This document shows positions 1 through 9,966 of a DNA stretch of 64,000 bases, one piece after another. This DNA comes from Linnemannia schmuckeri (lineage: Eukaryota > Mortierellomycota > Mortierellomycetes > Mortierellales > Mortierellaceae). The notes beneath the pieces were generated by a model. That model was not told the DNA's origin. It was given only the letters and a program-made list of their open reading frames with translations, and ran no database searches. The stretch is from NCBI GenBank assembly GCA_029449235.1, contig JANATG010000001.1, positions 1-64,000 on the forward strand, given 5' to 3'. How positions within the stretch are numbered: position 1 is the stretch's first letter; each line of letters starts with the position of its first letter. A program made the translations under genes and the position numbers.

Positions 1-210
1 AAACCCTAAAAAACCCTAAAAAAACCCTAAAAAACCCTAAAAAAACCCTAAAAAACCCTAAAAAACCCTAAAAAACCCTAAAAAAACCCTAAAAAACCCT
101 AAAAAAACCCTAAAAAACCCTAAAAAACCCTAAAAAACCCTAAAAAACCCTAAAAAACCCTAAAAAAAAACCCTTAAAAAACCCTAAAAAAACCCTAAAA
201 AACCCTAAAA
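1..210. repeat. Telomere, C-rich strand, CCCT plus A6-7 repeats
   Basis: About 20 units of CCCT followed by six or seven A residues, so the G strand reads T6-7AGGG. One unit near 160-175 is irregular (nine A, then CCCTT). The array begins at base 1 and meets retrotransposon sequence at 210/211 with no subtelomeric spacer. The usual fungal unit is CCCTAA; here each unit carries about four extra A. Part of the 6/7 length variation could be homopolymer sequencing error. Confidence 0.95.
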
Positions 211-2297
211 GCAGGTCGCTCCTAACTTGGCTTGTTGCGTTGACACTTCTCGCACGAGTTGACATAGAGTTGGGTCTCCTTTGCCATGTTGGGCCAGTAT
301 GCTATTCGTCGCAGCTTGTCGTATGTTTTCCTGAACCCAAAGTGGCCAGCTATGGGGGCATCGTGGCAGTCATGCAAAAGAGAGTGGCAAATGTCAGCTT
401 TCTGAGGGATAGCGAGAACGACGGTGCCGCGGCGGTTATAGTAGAGAAGGCCATTGTGAAAAGAATAACCGGGGGGCACACTTCCCTCGAGGCAGCTTTT
501 ATAGACGAGACTAAGCCTGGGGCTGTTCTGGTAGTCCTCTATCAGGCGCTGCCTCACACCTGGTTCAAGCTGGATATCAATTGAATGAATCTCCACTGGT
601 TCTGTGGATGGGCTGACTGGATCTTCCGTGCGATGGTCGGGTCGTCGAGACAGGGCGTCGGGGACTGTGTTATCTGCTCCGCGCTTGTACTTGAAGTCAA
701 AGTCGTATTCCTGCAGCAGCTCCATCCATCGAGCCTGGCGGCGGGTGAGTTTAGGCTGTGTTGGAAAGTGGCGAAGGGTTGCATGGTCTGTGTAAACAAT
801 AAAGTGGGATCCGTCTAGGTAGTATCGCCATGTCCTGAGGGCGTGCACGACTGCCAGTAGCTCCTGCTCGTGGGTTGGGTAGTTCCGTTCTGCTGGTTGT
901 AATTTTCGTGAGGTGAATGCAACGGGTCGGGATACTCCGTTCGCGTCCGTCTGAAAGAGAACAGCGCCAATTGCAAATCCAGATGCATCCGTTTCGACGG
1001 TGGTTGGCAAGTCGGGGTCGAATATACGTAGAACTGGGGCGGAGCTGATGGCCGCTTTGAGGGTGATGAATGTCTGTTCCTTGTCGTTGTCCCATGAAAA
1101 AGTCGCTCCGCCTGCTAGAAGCTCCGAGAGGGGTAGGGCAATGTCGGCAAACTTGTCGATGTAGGTCTGATAGAACTGTGCGAGGCCCAAAAATTGTTAA
1201 ACATCTTTGATACTGGTGGGGCGAGGCCATTCCCGAATAGCTTTGACAAGACCTGCTGAGGTGGAGATCCCGTTCTTGGAGATGGTATGGCTCAGGAACT
1301 CAGTCTGCTCCTGCATGAATGAGCATTTGCTGAGTTTGACGTACAGTCCATATTTTCGTAGAAGTTCAAGGACGCTGCGAAGGTGTTTCAGATGGTCGGC
1401 CTTGGTTTTGGAATAGATCAGGATGTCGTCGAGGTATACCACCACCCATTTGTCCAGAACCGGATCCAGTACTCGTAGCATCATATTAGAGAATGAGGCT
1501 GGTGCGTTGGTGAGTCCGAACGGAACGACATTAAATTCAAAATGGCCGTAACGACATCGAAATGCTGTTTTGTGGGTGTGTGGTTCATATATCCTCTGCT
1601 GGTGGTATCCCGAGAGTAGATCCAGTTTGGTAAAATAGCGGGCGCCACGAAAACGATCGATGAGTTCGTCAATTCTGGGTAGAGGGTGTCTGTTCTTCCT
1701 GGTAATCCTGTTCAGACCGCGGTAGTCCACACACATACGCAGGGTGCCATCCTTTTTCCGAACAAAGAGTACTGGGGCGCCATAGGGTGATGTGCTGGGC
1801 TTGATGAATTTTTTCGCAAGTAGATCGTCAAGTTGCTTCCTGAGTTCGTCGAGTTCTGCGATTGAGAGGCGAATGACTGGTTTGAAGGGTGGATCGGCTG
1901 TTGGGTCTGTCTCAATTTTCATGGCATCGCCTCGGTCTGGTGGAAGGCCGCTCGGGAGTGTATCGGGAAACACATCCTTAAACTCGTCTTCAACAATGGC
2001 TCTGATCTCAGGCGTCATAGCTGGGCGTTTGGGTGGTGCTGATGCGTTCCTGTCTTTGTTGTCCTTGTCCTTCTGCAGATCCTTGGAAGATTTGACCAGT
2101 GCCAAGAATACGTCGAAGCCGGGGAGGGTGGCCATGGTGTGAAAGTGTAGGTGGGTAAGGAGGCGGCCACCGGTGCGGGTTTGAATATTATTTGATTTGA
2201 ATCCAGTACAGTCCCACTCGATGGCTGTGTTGTTGTGGTTGAAGTGGAAAGCATTGGTGCGCCAGTTGATTTGTGGGTTAATGTGAGTAAGCCATGG
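211..2297 (-). pseudogene. A-0: telomere-truncated family A Pol fragment
   Basis: Minus-strand remnant of a family A chromovirus Pol. It starts just after the protease (HINPQINWRT region) and runs through reverse transcriptase (YLDD), RNase H and the integrase zinc-binding region, ending at the telomere junction. Base 211 corresponds to base 7260 of the full copy at 6032-11272. A nonsense codon (CAA to TAA) lies at 1197-1199. The rest of integrase, the chromodomain and the 3' LTR are gone, replaced by telomere repeats. At 2297/2298 it is cut by the A-I insertion. This is the oldest layer of the nest. Other pieces of the same copy are inferred at 26189-26211 and 26212-27321. Confidence 0.9.
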
Positions 2298-2395
2298 TGC
2301 AACGATTGGACCCCCGATTACCTTAATTAGATAAATAGACAACTATTACCAAAATACAAAGACATCTCTTCCTTCCACTCCTTACAAAAGTTGCA
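2298..2395 (+). repeat. 5' LTR of A-I (98 bp)
   Basis: Begins TGCAACGATTGG and ends AAAGTTGCA. The termini TGCAAC and GTTGCA are inverted repeats with TG...CA ends. It matches 26091-26188, apart from at least one C/T difference near the middle of the unit, and the LTRs of A-III, A-IV and A-V. Confidence 0.95.
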
Positions 2396-3518
2396 TGGTA
2401 GCAAAGGTTCACAATTCCACCAACAAGACCCCAGAACACTCAGCACAACCCCCAGAACACCCAGCACAAACCCCAGACTCCTCCAGCTCCCCAGAAACCT
2501 CACCTAGCACCTCCTCCATCCCCTCACCCTGTCTTCCACCCATCAACACGTATTTTATCACTGACTTTTTATCGGAACTCACCATCATGACCGACGACAA
2601 CCTCGCCACCATCATTGAACTTGACACAACCTCCAAACCCGCCAAGTACGACGGCACTCGCGATGGCTTCAAATGCCTCGCCTGGCTGAAAGAGGTGCAA
2701 CGCTACTTTACCATGAAGAACGTACCCGACAGAAAACGCACCATCCATGCCGTCAACCTCCTCAACCAAACCTCTCTCCTCTGGTGGGAATCACTTAACA
2801 TCGACGACACCTGCGAGTACTCCACCTTTACAACCCTGTTCAAGAAGGCATACATGCCTGATGGATTTCTCGAGCAAGTTCGCGGCCTTCTTCTCAATGC
2901 CAAGCTTACCACCAACCTGGCCGAGTACCTTACCCGCATTCGCCTCTACATGAACATCTTGCTCGCGGAAGATCCCACTGGTTGCGTGTTTCTCGAAGCC
3001 ACCGTCAGAGTTGTTTTTCTCCAAGGCTGCCCCGACGATCTGAGACAGCTGCTTCAGACCGATCAGGTATCTAACCCCAACAACACCTTTTTTGATATGT
3101 GTTCCAAGGCTGAAGGATTTGACACCATCTATGCTTTTGGCCCCAAAGGAGCCACAAAGGGTATGTTTGCCAAGGCTATGAATAGCATGCGCTCTCACAC
3201 TCCAACCACCAGCTCAAACCCAGCACCCCCAGCTTTTGACCCAATGGCAATGGAAATCGATAACATCAGCCTCGACCCCACCACCCGCGCCCTTATGGCC
3301 TCGGTCCAGTCCCTTACCATTGCCGTCCACGCCATGACAACCCAATTCAACAATCAACAATCCCAACCACGCCTTGCCCGCCTTACCGACGATGAAAAGA
3401 AATATCTGCAGGACAACAACGGATGCTTCAAGTGCCGTCGAATCAACGCCGGACACTACTCTTGGGACTGTGGAAAAAACCGCAACACCAGCCGCTCATC
3501 CAGGGTCCAGACCGTCAA
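2395..3518 (+). pseudogene. A-I gag, interrupted by B1
   Basis: Encodes the first ~374 residues of the family A capsid/nucleocapsid polyprotein. It has a Ser/Pro/Thr-rich N-terminus, a capsid-like helical region (WLKEVQRYF... LLWWESL) and a zinc knuckle with Cys-X2-Cys-X6-His-X4-Cys spacing. The reading frame stops at the B1 insertion (GTCAA, 3514-3518) and resumes at 14499, where the remaining C-terminus ends at TAG 14562-14564. The first ATG overlaps the last LTR base and the primer-binding site, so initiation may instead occur at a downstream Met (MTDDNLATI). Confidence 0.85.
2396..2410 (+). other. Primer-binding site of A-I, initiator-Met tRNA type
   Basis: TGGTAGCAAAGGTTC directly follows the LTR. 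TGGTAGC would pair with a tRNA ending GCTACCA, as initiator tRNA-Met does in many eukaryotes. Family B has TGGTAGCAAAG at the same place. The tRNA assignment is inferred; the host tRNA is not in the window. Confidence 0.7.
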
Positions 3519-3779
3519 TGTAACAGGATCGTAGATTGCCTCCTGCTTTTGGCAGCCTTGTTCCTTAATTACCTTATTAATATCTTGTGTGTCTGTCTTA
3601 CACATATTACCCCTGCTTAGTATTGCTTCGCCCTCATTCCCCATAGACATATAAATACCCTTTCCCTTCTGTACAATAAACCTCATTCCTTCTTGCCCTT
3701 TCCTCTTGTCCCTACATCCCCTTGTCTCTTTCCCTTGTTATTACCCTTGCCTCTTGTCCCTTGCTCTGCTCCTATTACA
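3519..3779 (+). repeat. 5' LTR of B1 (261 bp)
   Basis: Begins TGTAACAGGATCG and ends CTCCTATTACA, with TGTAA/TTACA inverted ends. It contains a TATA-like ATATAAATACC near 3650 and an AATAAA-type signal (ACAATAAACC) about 20 bp further on, consistent with promoter and polyadenylation roles. A primer-binding site, TGGTAGCAAAG, follows at 3780. Confidence 0.95.
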
Positions 3780-3926
3780 TGGTAGCAAAGATAACTTCAA
3801 TCCCCCCTCTGCTGTATTCTTGCCCTTTTCTTGTTTTTTCTTCTTTCTAGCACACTTTCTTCCCCTTCTTGACTCCATTTTTAAAGTTTGATTTTTTTAT
3901 TTTTTCCCTCCCCCCAACTCCACCTT

Positions 3927-4943
3927 ATGTCGGATACACTTGACTCCCTTTTTGAAGGCATCTCAGTCGAAAGACAAATTGCTATTCGTCAATTCTTTGA
4001 GGCCATGCCAGTTGCTACGCCCACCCCCGCACCAGCGTCTGCCCCAGTCGAACCCACCGAACGAGAGCTTGAGGCGGACCGCCGTGATCTTGCCCGCACC
4101 CTGGCCCAAGTCCTCAAGCCCCAGCGACCCGCTCCCTACTCTGGCGCGATTGATGCTGATGCATGCATCAACTTCATTGACAACCAAAAGGAGTATTATA
4201 CAGTTGTTAAATTGGGCTTGGCTGAATGGGTTCAGTATACCGCCCTCAACCTAATTGATGATGCCAAATCATGGTGGCGCTCCTCTGGCCTGACTATCCA
4301 CACTCCCTGGAACGACTTCGAGACCGATTTTCTCACTTTCCACACTCCTCCCAATGCCGTCGCTGCTGCCCGTGAGGCTCTTGAGTCACTCCAACAGGGT
4401 AAACGATCGGTTGCTCTTTACACTCATGAATTTCGTCGTCTGCTCCGCCGTGTTCCTACCCTCGACAAAGGTACCGCTCTACATTGGTATATCAAGGGTC
4501 TTGAGCGTGACACCAGCAAAGAGGTCAAGCTGCGACAGTGTGCCACCTTGGAATCTGCCATCACCCAAGCCAGCTTAATTCACTCGATCCTCTATCCTAA
4601 CGGCCCCACCATTGCGCCCAAGCACGATACTAATGCTATGGATATCGACAATCTCCATGTTGCCATCAACAACCTTACCACTCAAGTCAACTATTTGTCT
4701 CGCAACAACGGCAACACCAACAACGCCCCTCGCCCTCCCAAACTCACCCCTGAAGACAAAGCTTATCTTATCGCCAAAAAGGGGTGCTTCCGCTGTCGTA
4801 AGATCGGCCATATGGCAAGCCAGTGTCGTACCTTCCCAAGCACACAGCAGCCTCGCCAGTTCAACAACGTCGAGGTCACCGCCACCCCTGCTCCCGCCCA
4901 GGCTTCTTCCCAGACTCAGTCGGGAAAAGCCAACAGCAACTAG
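3927..4943 (+). CDS. Gag of B1
   Basis: Family B Gag, 338 residues from the ATG at 3927. An in-frame ATG at 3888 lies in a T-rich leader and is less likely. It contains a retrotransposon Gag capsid core (INFIDNQKEYYT... WWRSSGL... LHWYIKGLE) and one canonical zinc knuckle, CFRCRKIGHMASQC (Cys-X2-Cys-X4-His-X4-Cys), near the C-terminus. It packages element RNA in virus-like particles. It ends at TAG 4941-4943, which lies inside the frameshift hairpin, so most ribosomes should stop here and make Gag alone. Confidence 0.92.
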   Translation: MSDTLDSLFEGISVERQIAIRQFFEAMPVATPTPAPASAPVEPTERELEADRRDLARTLAQVLKPQRPAPYSGAIDADACINFIDNQKEYYTVVKLGLAEWVQYTALNLIDDAKSWWRSSGLTIHTPWNDFETDFLTFHTPPNAVAAAREALESLQQGKRSVALYTHEFRRLLRRVPTLDKGTALHWYIKGLERDTSKEVKLRQCATLESAITQASLIHSILYPNGPTIAPKHDTNAMDIDNLHVAINNLTTQVNYLSRNNGNTNNAPRPPKLTPEDKAYLIAKKGCFRCRKIGHMASQCRTFPSTQQPRQFNNVEVTATPAPAQASSQTQSGKANSN

Positions 4944-4967
4944 AAAAAGTCCAGGTTCTAGTTGCTG
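4922..4967 (+). promoter_or_regulatory. Putative -1 ribosomal frameshift signal, B1 gag/pol
   Basis: Slippery heptamer GGGAAAA (4922-4928), in gag frame G GGA AAA, then a 5-nt spacer and a hairpin at 4934-4967. The hairpin arms are CAGCAACTAGAA and TTCTAGTTGCTG, 12 perfect pairs around a 10-nt loop. Pol lies in the -1 frame and is open across this point. The Gag stop codon is in the 5' arm. Confidence 0.85.
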
Positions 4968-6031
4968 CTGCTCCCTCCTCTTTTCCTCTGGATCAGAGGA
5001 GTAAGCGTTTTTCTTCAGATAAGTTTTCTTCTTTTTCTTTTCCAAATAAAAAGCACTCTCTGCCCAAAGACCTTGCTCCTCCTTCATCTTCAATTACCAA
5101 TACACTTGTTGACCCTCTACCTCCGATCCCCCCTCCTGTTATGGCTGTTTTGCCTACTGTATACGCCTCTCCCATTGTCCCTTCTCAAGAGGGGGATGGA
5201 TTGACAAATACAATGGACCTGGACCCATCTGTGTCTCCTCCCTCTCTAGCCCCCACATCCATCTTGTCTGTACCTGATTCCGTACCTGCCTCGGTGTCTG
5301 TGCCTATGTCTTCGTCTGCAATCGATCTGCCAACTATTGTTCCTGAATCCATCCTCTCTGTGTCCGATTTGGTGTCTGTGCCCTTGACCAAGAGCAAAAT
5401 CCGTCGCTTGCGCAAAAAAGGAGTTGGTGTTTCTACTTTTACTGTCGAACAGGCAAAGACAACCCTCCTTACTTTTGTCTGCAATGTTAATGGCCACACC
5501 GCTCGGATTCTAATTGATGGTGGAGCTCAGGGTAACGTGATCTCATCCTCTTTTGTTAAAAAACACGCAATCCCTCTTCACTCTTCATCTCCCATCCCCA
5601 TCATCCTCCCCAACGGTTCACAATCCTTTTCTGCTCACACCGCCAACGTCACCCTCCATCGCCAACAATACTCCACCGACCTCAATCCCATTGTCTACCC
5701 ATTGAAAAAATACGACCTTCTCCTGGGTAAACCCTGGCTCGCCCAAAACAACCCTCTCATCAACTGGCGCACAAACAACCTCCGCATCAACCACAACGGC
5801 ATCGACATCGACTGGGACTGCACCGGTTTTCAGTCTTCCTCCATCAGCAACCGCACTCGCGGCCTTCTTCTTTCCCACATTCACTTTTACACTGAGGCAA
5901 CCACCCCCGACAGTGAAATATACCTTGCACTCATTCATTCTAACAACAAAAACAACAACGACAACATCACCACCGACAATGACCAACCTACCCCTGACCA
6001 AGAACAACCTTCCATCACCCCCATTCCCCCA
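4929..6031 (+). pseudogene. B1 pol, 5' part (linker and protease)
   Basis: Reached from gag by the -1 shift at 4922-4928. It encodes a long Ser/Pro-rich linker and then a retroviral-type aspartic protease with the sequence ARILIDGGAQGNVIS, where the usual Asp-Ser/Thr-Gly is Asp-Gly-Gly. The conserved region up to LLLGKPWL follows. The frame is cut at 6031/6032 by A-IV and resumes at 11278. The B1 protein is therefore not expressed intact. Confidence 0.85.
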
Positions 6032-6129
6032 TGCAACTTTTGTAAGGAGTGGAAGGAAGAGATGTCTTTGTATTTTGGTAATAGTTGTCTATTTATCTAA
6101 TTAAGGTAATCGGGGGTCCAATCGTTGCA
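6032..6129 (-). repeat. 3' LTR of A-IV
   Basis: 98-bp LTR, TGCAACTTTTG...CAATCGTTGCA on the plus strand. The polypurine tract AAAAGGGGAAGG (read on the minus strand) is immediately inside it at 6130-6141. Confidence 0.95.
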
Positions 6130-6139
6130 CCTTCCCCTT

Positions 6140-9100
6140 TTAAAAAACGATCCCATGGTCCTTTTTGAATGCGTTGACCAGGTCTTGGCAATTTTCCAGG
6201 TTGGCAGCTGGCTCCCATGTCTGATCCTCACGTCCGTAACCTTTCCAAGCAACGAGGAACTGGTGCTGTCGCCGGTACTTTCTGTATCGTAGAATGGATT
6301 CGACCTCGTATTCCTCGGTGCCTTCGACGACGACAGGTGGTGGTGGTGCTGGTGTTCGGCGGCCGAATGTAAGTGGTGACTCAATATAGTGGCGAAAAAG
6401 ATCGACGTGAAAGATATTGTGGATGTTGTAGGAGGGGGGTAAGTCGACGAGAAAGGTAACTGGTGATCGTTGCTCCAGTAGGGTGAATGGTCCAATAAAA
6501 CGAGGCTTGAGCTTGTCCGAGCTGAGTCCGCTGTCGGCTGGCATGGTAATGTTCTCTGCACTGAGAAGGACCTTGTCGCCAACTTTGTAGTCATGGTCGC
6601 GTCGTCTCTTGTCGGCTTGTTCCTTTTGATGATCCTGAGCTCGCTGCAGTGCATCCTGGGCGAAAATTAGTGCCGTTGCTTGCTGATCCAGATAGTCATG
6701 GATGCTGGGGACGTTGCTGTCAGTGTGGGAGAGGAGGGTGGCGGGGATGCGGGGATGTTGTCCAGTGTTGAGGAAAAAAGGTGAATGGCCGGTTGAGTGG
6801 TGGACGGAGTTGTTGTAGGCAAATTCTGCTGCAGGGAGGAGGGTGTCCCAGTTAGTCTGCTTTTCATCGATAAAGGCGCGCAGCATGATTCCTAGTGTCT
6901 TGTTCATAACTTCCGTCTGTCCATCCGTCTGTGGGTGATAGGCTGTTGACATCGCAAGCTTGACATCCATAAGCCGGTGGAGCTCCTGCCAAAAATGACT
7001 GGTGAATTTGCTATCGCGATCCGAGACGATTGTTGTTGGCATCCCATGATGGCGGAACACATTGTCGAAAAACTGGCGAGCAACGTCGGGGGCGGTGGCG
7101 GTGGTGGTGCTGGGAACAAAGTGGACATGCTTGGATAACTTGTCGACAAAGACGGTGATGGCATCATGATTGCGAGGTGTCTTGGGCAGATGGGTTATAA
7201 AGTCCATGGTCACCACCTCCCAGCGTCTGACGGGAATGGGTAGAGGTTGAAGGAGTCCAGCAGGTCGCTCCTGACTTGGCTTGTTGCGTTGACACTTCTC
7301 GCACGAGTCGACATAGAGTTGGGTCTCCTTTGCCATGTTGGGCCAGTATGCTATTTGTCGCAGCTTGTCATATGTTTTCCTGAACCCAAAGTGGCCAGCT
7401 ATGGGGGCATCGTGGCAGTCATGCAAAAGAGAGTGGCAAATGTCAGCTTTCTGAGGGATAGCGAGAACGATGGTGCCGCGGCGGTCATAGTAGAGAAGGC
7501 CATTGTGAAAAGAATAACCGGGGGGCACACTTCCCTCGAGGCAGCTTTTATAGACGAGACTAAGCCTGGGGCTGTTCTGGTAGTCCTCTATCAGGCGCTG
7601 CCTCACACCTGGTTCAAGCTGGATATCAATTGAATGAATCTCCACTGGTTCTGTGGATGGGCTGACTGGATCTTCCGTACGATGGTCGGGTCGTCGAGAC
7701 AGGGCGTCGGGGACTGTGTTATCTGCTCCGCGCTTGTACTTGAAGTCAAAGTCGTATTCCTGCAGCAGCTCCATCCATCGAGCCTGGCGGCGGGTGAGTT
7801 TAGGCTGTGTTGGAAAGTGGCGAAGGGTTGCATGGTCTGTGTAAACAATAAAGTGGGATCCGTCTAGGTAGTATCGCCATGTCCTGAGGGCGTGCACGAC
7901 TGCCAGTAGCTCCTGCTCGTGGGTTGGGTAGTTCCGTTCTGCTGGTTGTAATTTTCGTGAGGTGAATGCAACGGGTCGGGATACTCCGTTCGCGTCCGTC
8001 TGAAAGAGAACAGCGCCAATTGCAAATCCAGATGCATCCGTTTCGACGGTGGTTGGCAAGTCGGGGTCGAATATACGTAGAACTGGGGCGGAGCTGATGG
8101 CCGCTTTGAGGGTGATGAATGCCTGTTCCTTGTCGTTGTCCCATGAAAAAGTCGCTCCGCCTGCTAGAAGCTCCGAGAGGGGTAGGGCAATGTCGGCAAA
8201 CTTGTCGATGTAGGTCTGGTAGAACTGTGCGAGGCCCAAAAATTGTTGAACATCTTTGATACTGGTGGGGCGAGGCCATTCCCGAATAGCTTTGACAAGA
8301 CCTGCTGAGGTGGAGATCCCGTTCTTGGAGATGGTATGGCCCAGGAACTCAGTCTGCTCCTGCATAAATGAGCATTTGCTGAGTTTGACGTACAGTCCAT
8401 GTTTTCGTAGAAGTTCAAGGACGCTGCGAAGGTGTTTCAGATGGTCGGCCTTGGTTTTGGAATAGATCAGGATGTCGTCGAGGTATACCACCACCCATTT
8501 GTCCAGAACCGGATCCAGTACTCGTAGCATCATATTAGAGAATGAGGCTGGTGCGTTGGTGAGTCCGAACGGAACGACATTAAATTCAAAATGGCCGTAA
8601 CGACATCGAAATGCTGTTTTGTGGGTGTGTGGTTCATATATCCTCTGCTGGTGGTATCCCGAGAGTAGATCCAGTTTGGTAAAATAGCGGGCGCCACGAA
8701 AACGATCGATGAGTTCGTCAATTCTGGGTAGAGGGTGTCTGTTCTTCCTGGTAATCCTGTTCAGACCGCGGTAGTCCACACACATACGCAGGGTGCCATC
8801 CTTTTTCCGAACAAAGAGTACTGGGGCGCCATAGGGTGATGTGCTGGGCTTGATGAATTTTTTCGCAAGTAGATCGTCAAGTTGCTTCCTGAGTTCGTCG
8901 AGTTCTGCAATTGAGAGGCGAATGACTGGTTTGAAGGGTGGATCGGCTGTTGGGTCTGTCTCAATTTTCATGGCATCGCCTCGGTCTGGTGGAAGGCCGC
9001 TCGGGAGTGTATCGGGGAACACATCCTTAAACTCGTCTTCAACGATGGCTCTGATCTCAGGCGTCATAGCTGGGCGTTTGGGTGGTGCTGATGCGTCCTT

Positions 9101-9886
9101 GTCTTTGTTGTCCTTGTCCTTCTGCAGATCCTTGGAAGATTTGACCAGTGCCAAGAATACGTCGGAGCCGGGGAGGGTGGCCATGGTGTGAAAGTGTAGG
9201 TGGGTAAGGAGGCGGCCACCGGTGCGGGTTTGAATATTATTTGATTTGAATCCAGTACAGTCCCACTCGATGGCTGTGTTGTTGTGGTTGAAGTGGAGAG
9301 CATTGGTGCGCCAGTTGATTTGTGGGTTGATGTGAGTAAGCCATGGTTTGCCCAGGATAAGGTCGTATTTTTTGAGTGGGTACAGGATTGGGTTGAGGTT
9401 GTCAGTGTATCCTTTGCGTTCGATGGTGATGTTGACCGTATGGTTGGTAATAGAGGATGAGCCGTCGGGGAGAAGAACAGGGATGGGGTTGATGACGGTT
9501 CGAGGCAAGTTGTTTTTCTTTTGAAAGGATGTGCTGATTACATTACCTTCAGCACCGCCATCGATCAGCACGCGAGCCGGGAAGCCACTGACAAGGCAGT
9601 TAAAAGTGAGCAATTGACGCTCAGCCTCAGCGATAGAAAATGAACAGAGACGCAATTGCTTTTGTCTCCGTCTTCTCAACTGTCGCTTTGTAGGCGGTGT
9701 GGTCGACACAACAGGGGTATCCAGGTCCAGGTCTGGTCCATCTGAGGTTCTAGACACAAGGTGGGACGAGTCAAACGTTGAGGTCTGGTCCAGTGAAGGT
9801 GCCAGAGTGGGGGGGGAGTGAGTATCACGATTTGAGTTTGTAATCTGAGTTTGGTTGCTAATCTTATTAACTGAGCGATCTGGCAA
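6140..9886 (-). CDS. Family A Pol polyprotein (A-IV)
   Basis: About 1248 residues from codon TTG at 9886. Translation probably enters upstream, by -1 frameshift from gag at 10006-10012, since the frame is open back to that point. Domains in order: aspartic protease (DGG at about 109-111); reverse transcriptase (YLDD 468-471); RNase H (D616, E659, D684); integrase with zinc-binding H/C residues (CEKC about 862-865) and catalytic D895, D956, E992 with D-X35-E spacing; and a C-terminal chromodomain at about 1190-1240 (EYEVESILRYR... WKGYGREDQTWEP). The chromodomain marks a chromovirus and is expected to steer integration toward modified histones. All key polymerase and integrase residues are present. 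Confidence 0.96.
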   Translation of the reverse strand: MPDRSVNKISNQTQITNSNRDTHSPPTLAPSLDQTSTFDSSHLVSRTSDGPDLDLDTPVVSTTPPTKRQLRRRRQKQLRLCSFSIAEAERQLLTFNCLVSGFPARVLIDGGAEGNVISTSFQKKNNLPRTVINPIPVLLPDGSSSITNHTVNITIERKGYTDNLNPILYPLKKYDLILGKPWLTHINPQINWRTNALHFNHNNTAIEWDCTGFKSNNIQTRTGGRLLTHLHFHTMATLPGSDVFLALVKSSKDLQKDKDNKDKDASAPPKRPAMTPEIRAIVEDEFKDVFPDTLPSGLPPDRGDAMKIETDPTADPPFKPVIRLSIAELDELRKQLDDLLAKKFIKPSTSPYGAPVLFVRKKDGTLRMCVDYRGLNRITRKNRHPLPRIDELIDRFRGARYFTKLDLLSGYHQQRIYEPHTHKTAFRCRYGHFEFNVVPFGLTNAPASFSNMMLRVLDPVLDKWVVVYLDDILIYSKTKADHLKHLRSVLELLRKHGLYVKLSKCSFMQEQTEFLGHTISKNGISTSAGLVKAIREWPRPTSIKDVQQFLGLAQFYQTYIDKFADIALPLSELLAGGATFSWDNDKEQAFITLKAAISSAPVLRIFDPDLPTTVETDASGFAIGAVLFQTDANGVSRPVAFTSRKLQPAERNYPTHEQELLAVVHALRTWRYYLDGSHFIVYTDHATLRHFPTQPKLTRRQARWMELLQEYDFDFKYKRGADNTVPDALSRRPDHRTEDPVSPSTEPVEIHSIDIQLEPGVRQRLIEDYQNSPRLSLVYKSCLEGSVPPGYSFHNGLLYYDRRGTIVLAIPQKADICHSLLHDCHDAPIAGHFGFRKTYDKLRQIAYWPNMAKETQLYVDSCEKCQRNKPSQERPAGLLQPLPIPVRRWEVVTMDFITHLPKTPRNHDAITVFVDKLSKHVHFVPSTTTATAPDVARQFFDNVFRHHGMPTTIVSDRDSKFTSHFWQELHRLMDVKLAMSTAYHPQTDGQTEVMNKTLGIMLRAFIDEKQTNWDTLLPAAEFAYNNSVHHSTGHSPFFLNTGQHPRIPATLLSHTDSNVPSIHDYLDQQATALIFAQDALQRAQDHQKEQADKRRRDHDYKVGDKVLLSAENITMPADSGLSSDKLKPRFIGPFTLLEQRSPVTFLVDLPPSYNIHNIFHVDLFRHYIESPLTFGRRTPAPPPPVVVEGTEEYEVESILRYRKYRRQHQFLVAWKGYGREDQTWEPAANLENCQDLVNAFKKDHGIVF

Positions 9887-9966
9887 CTTTATTTCATTTT
9901 TTTCTTTTCTACTTAACTCTGGGGTGTGATCACTCCCTTCACCACTGGGGCAAAGAGAGGGGATTT

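Noticed and set aside
222..1230. Many 60-160-codon frames on the opposite strand or other frames of the elements (e.g. 240-584, 751-1230, 7247-7633)
   Set aside because: They recur at the same place in every copy as shadows of gag or pol, and none has an independent domain.
1197..2342. A frame that seems to begin MSIYLIKVIGG and join Pol
   Set aside because: The first residues are read backwards through the A-I LTR. Real A-0 sequence begins at 2297.
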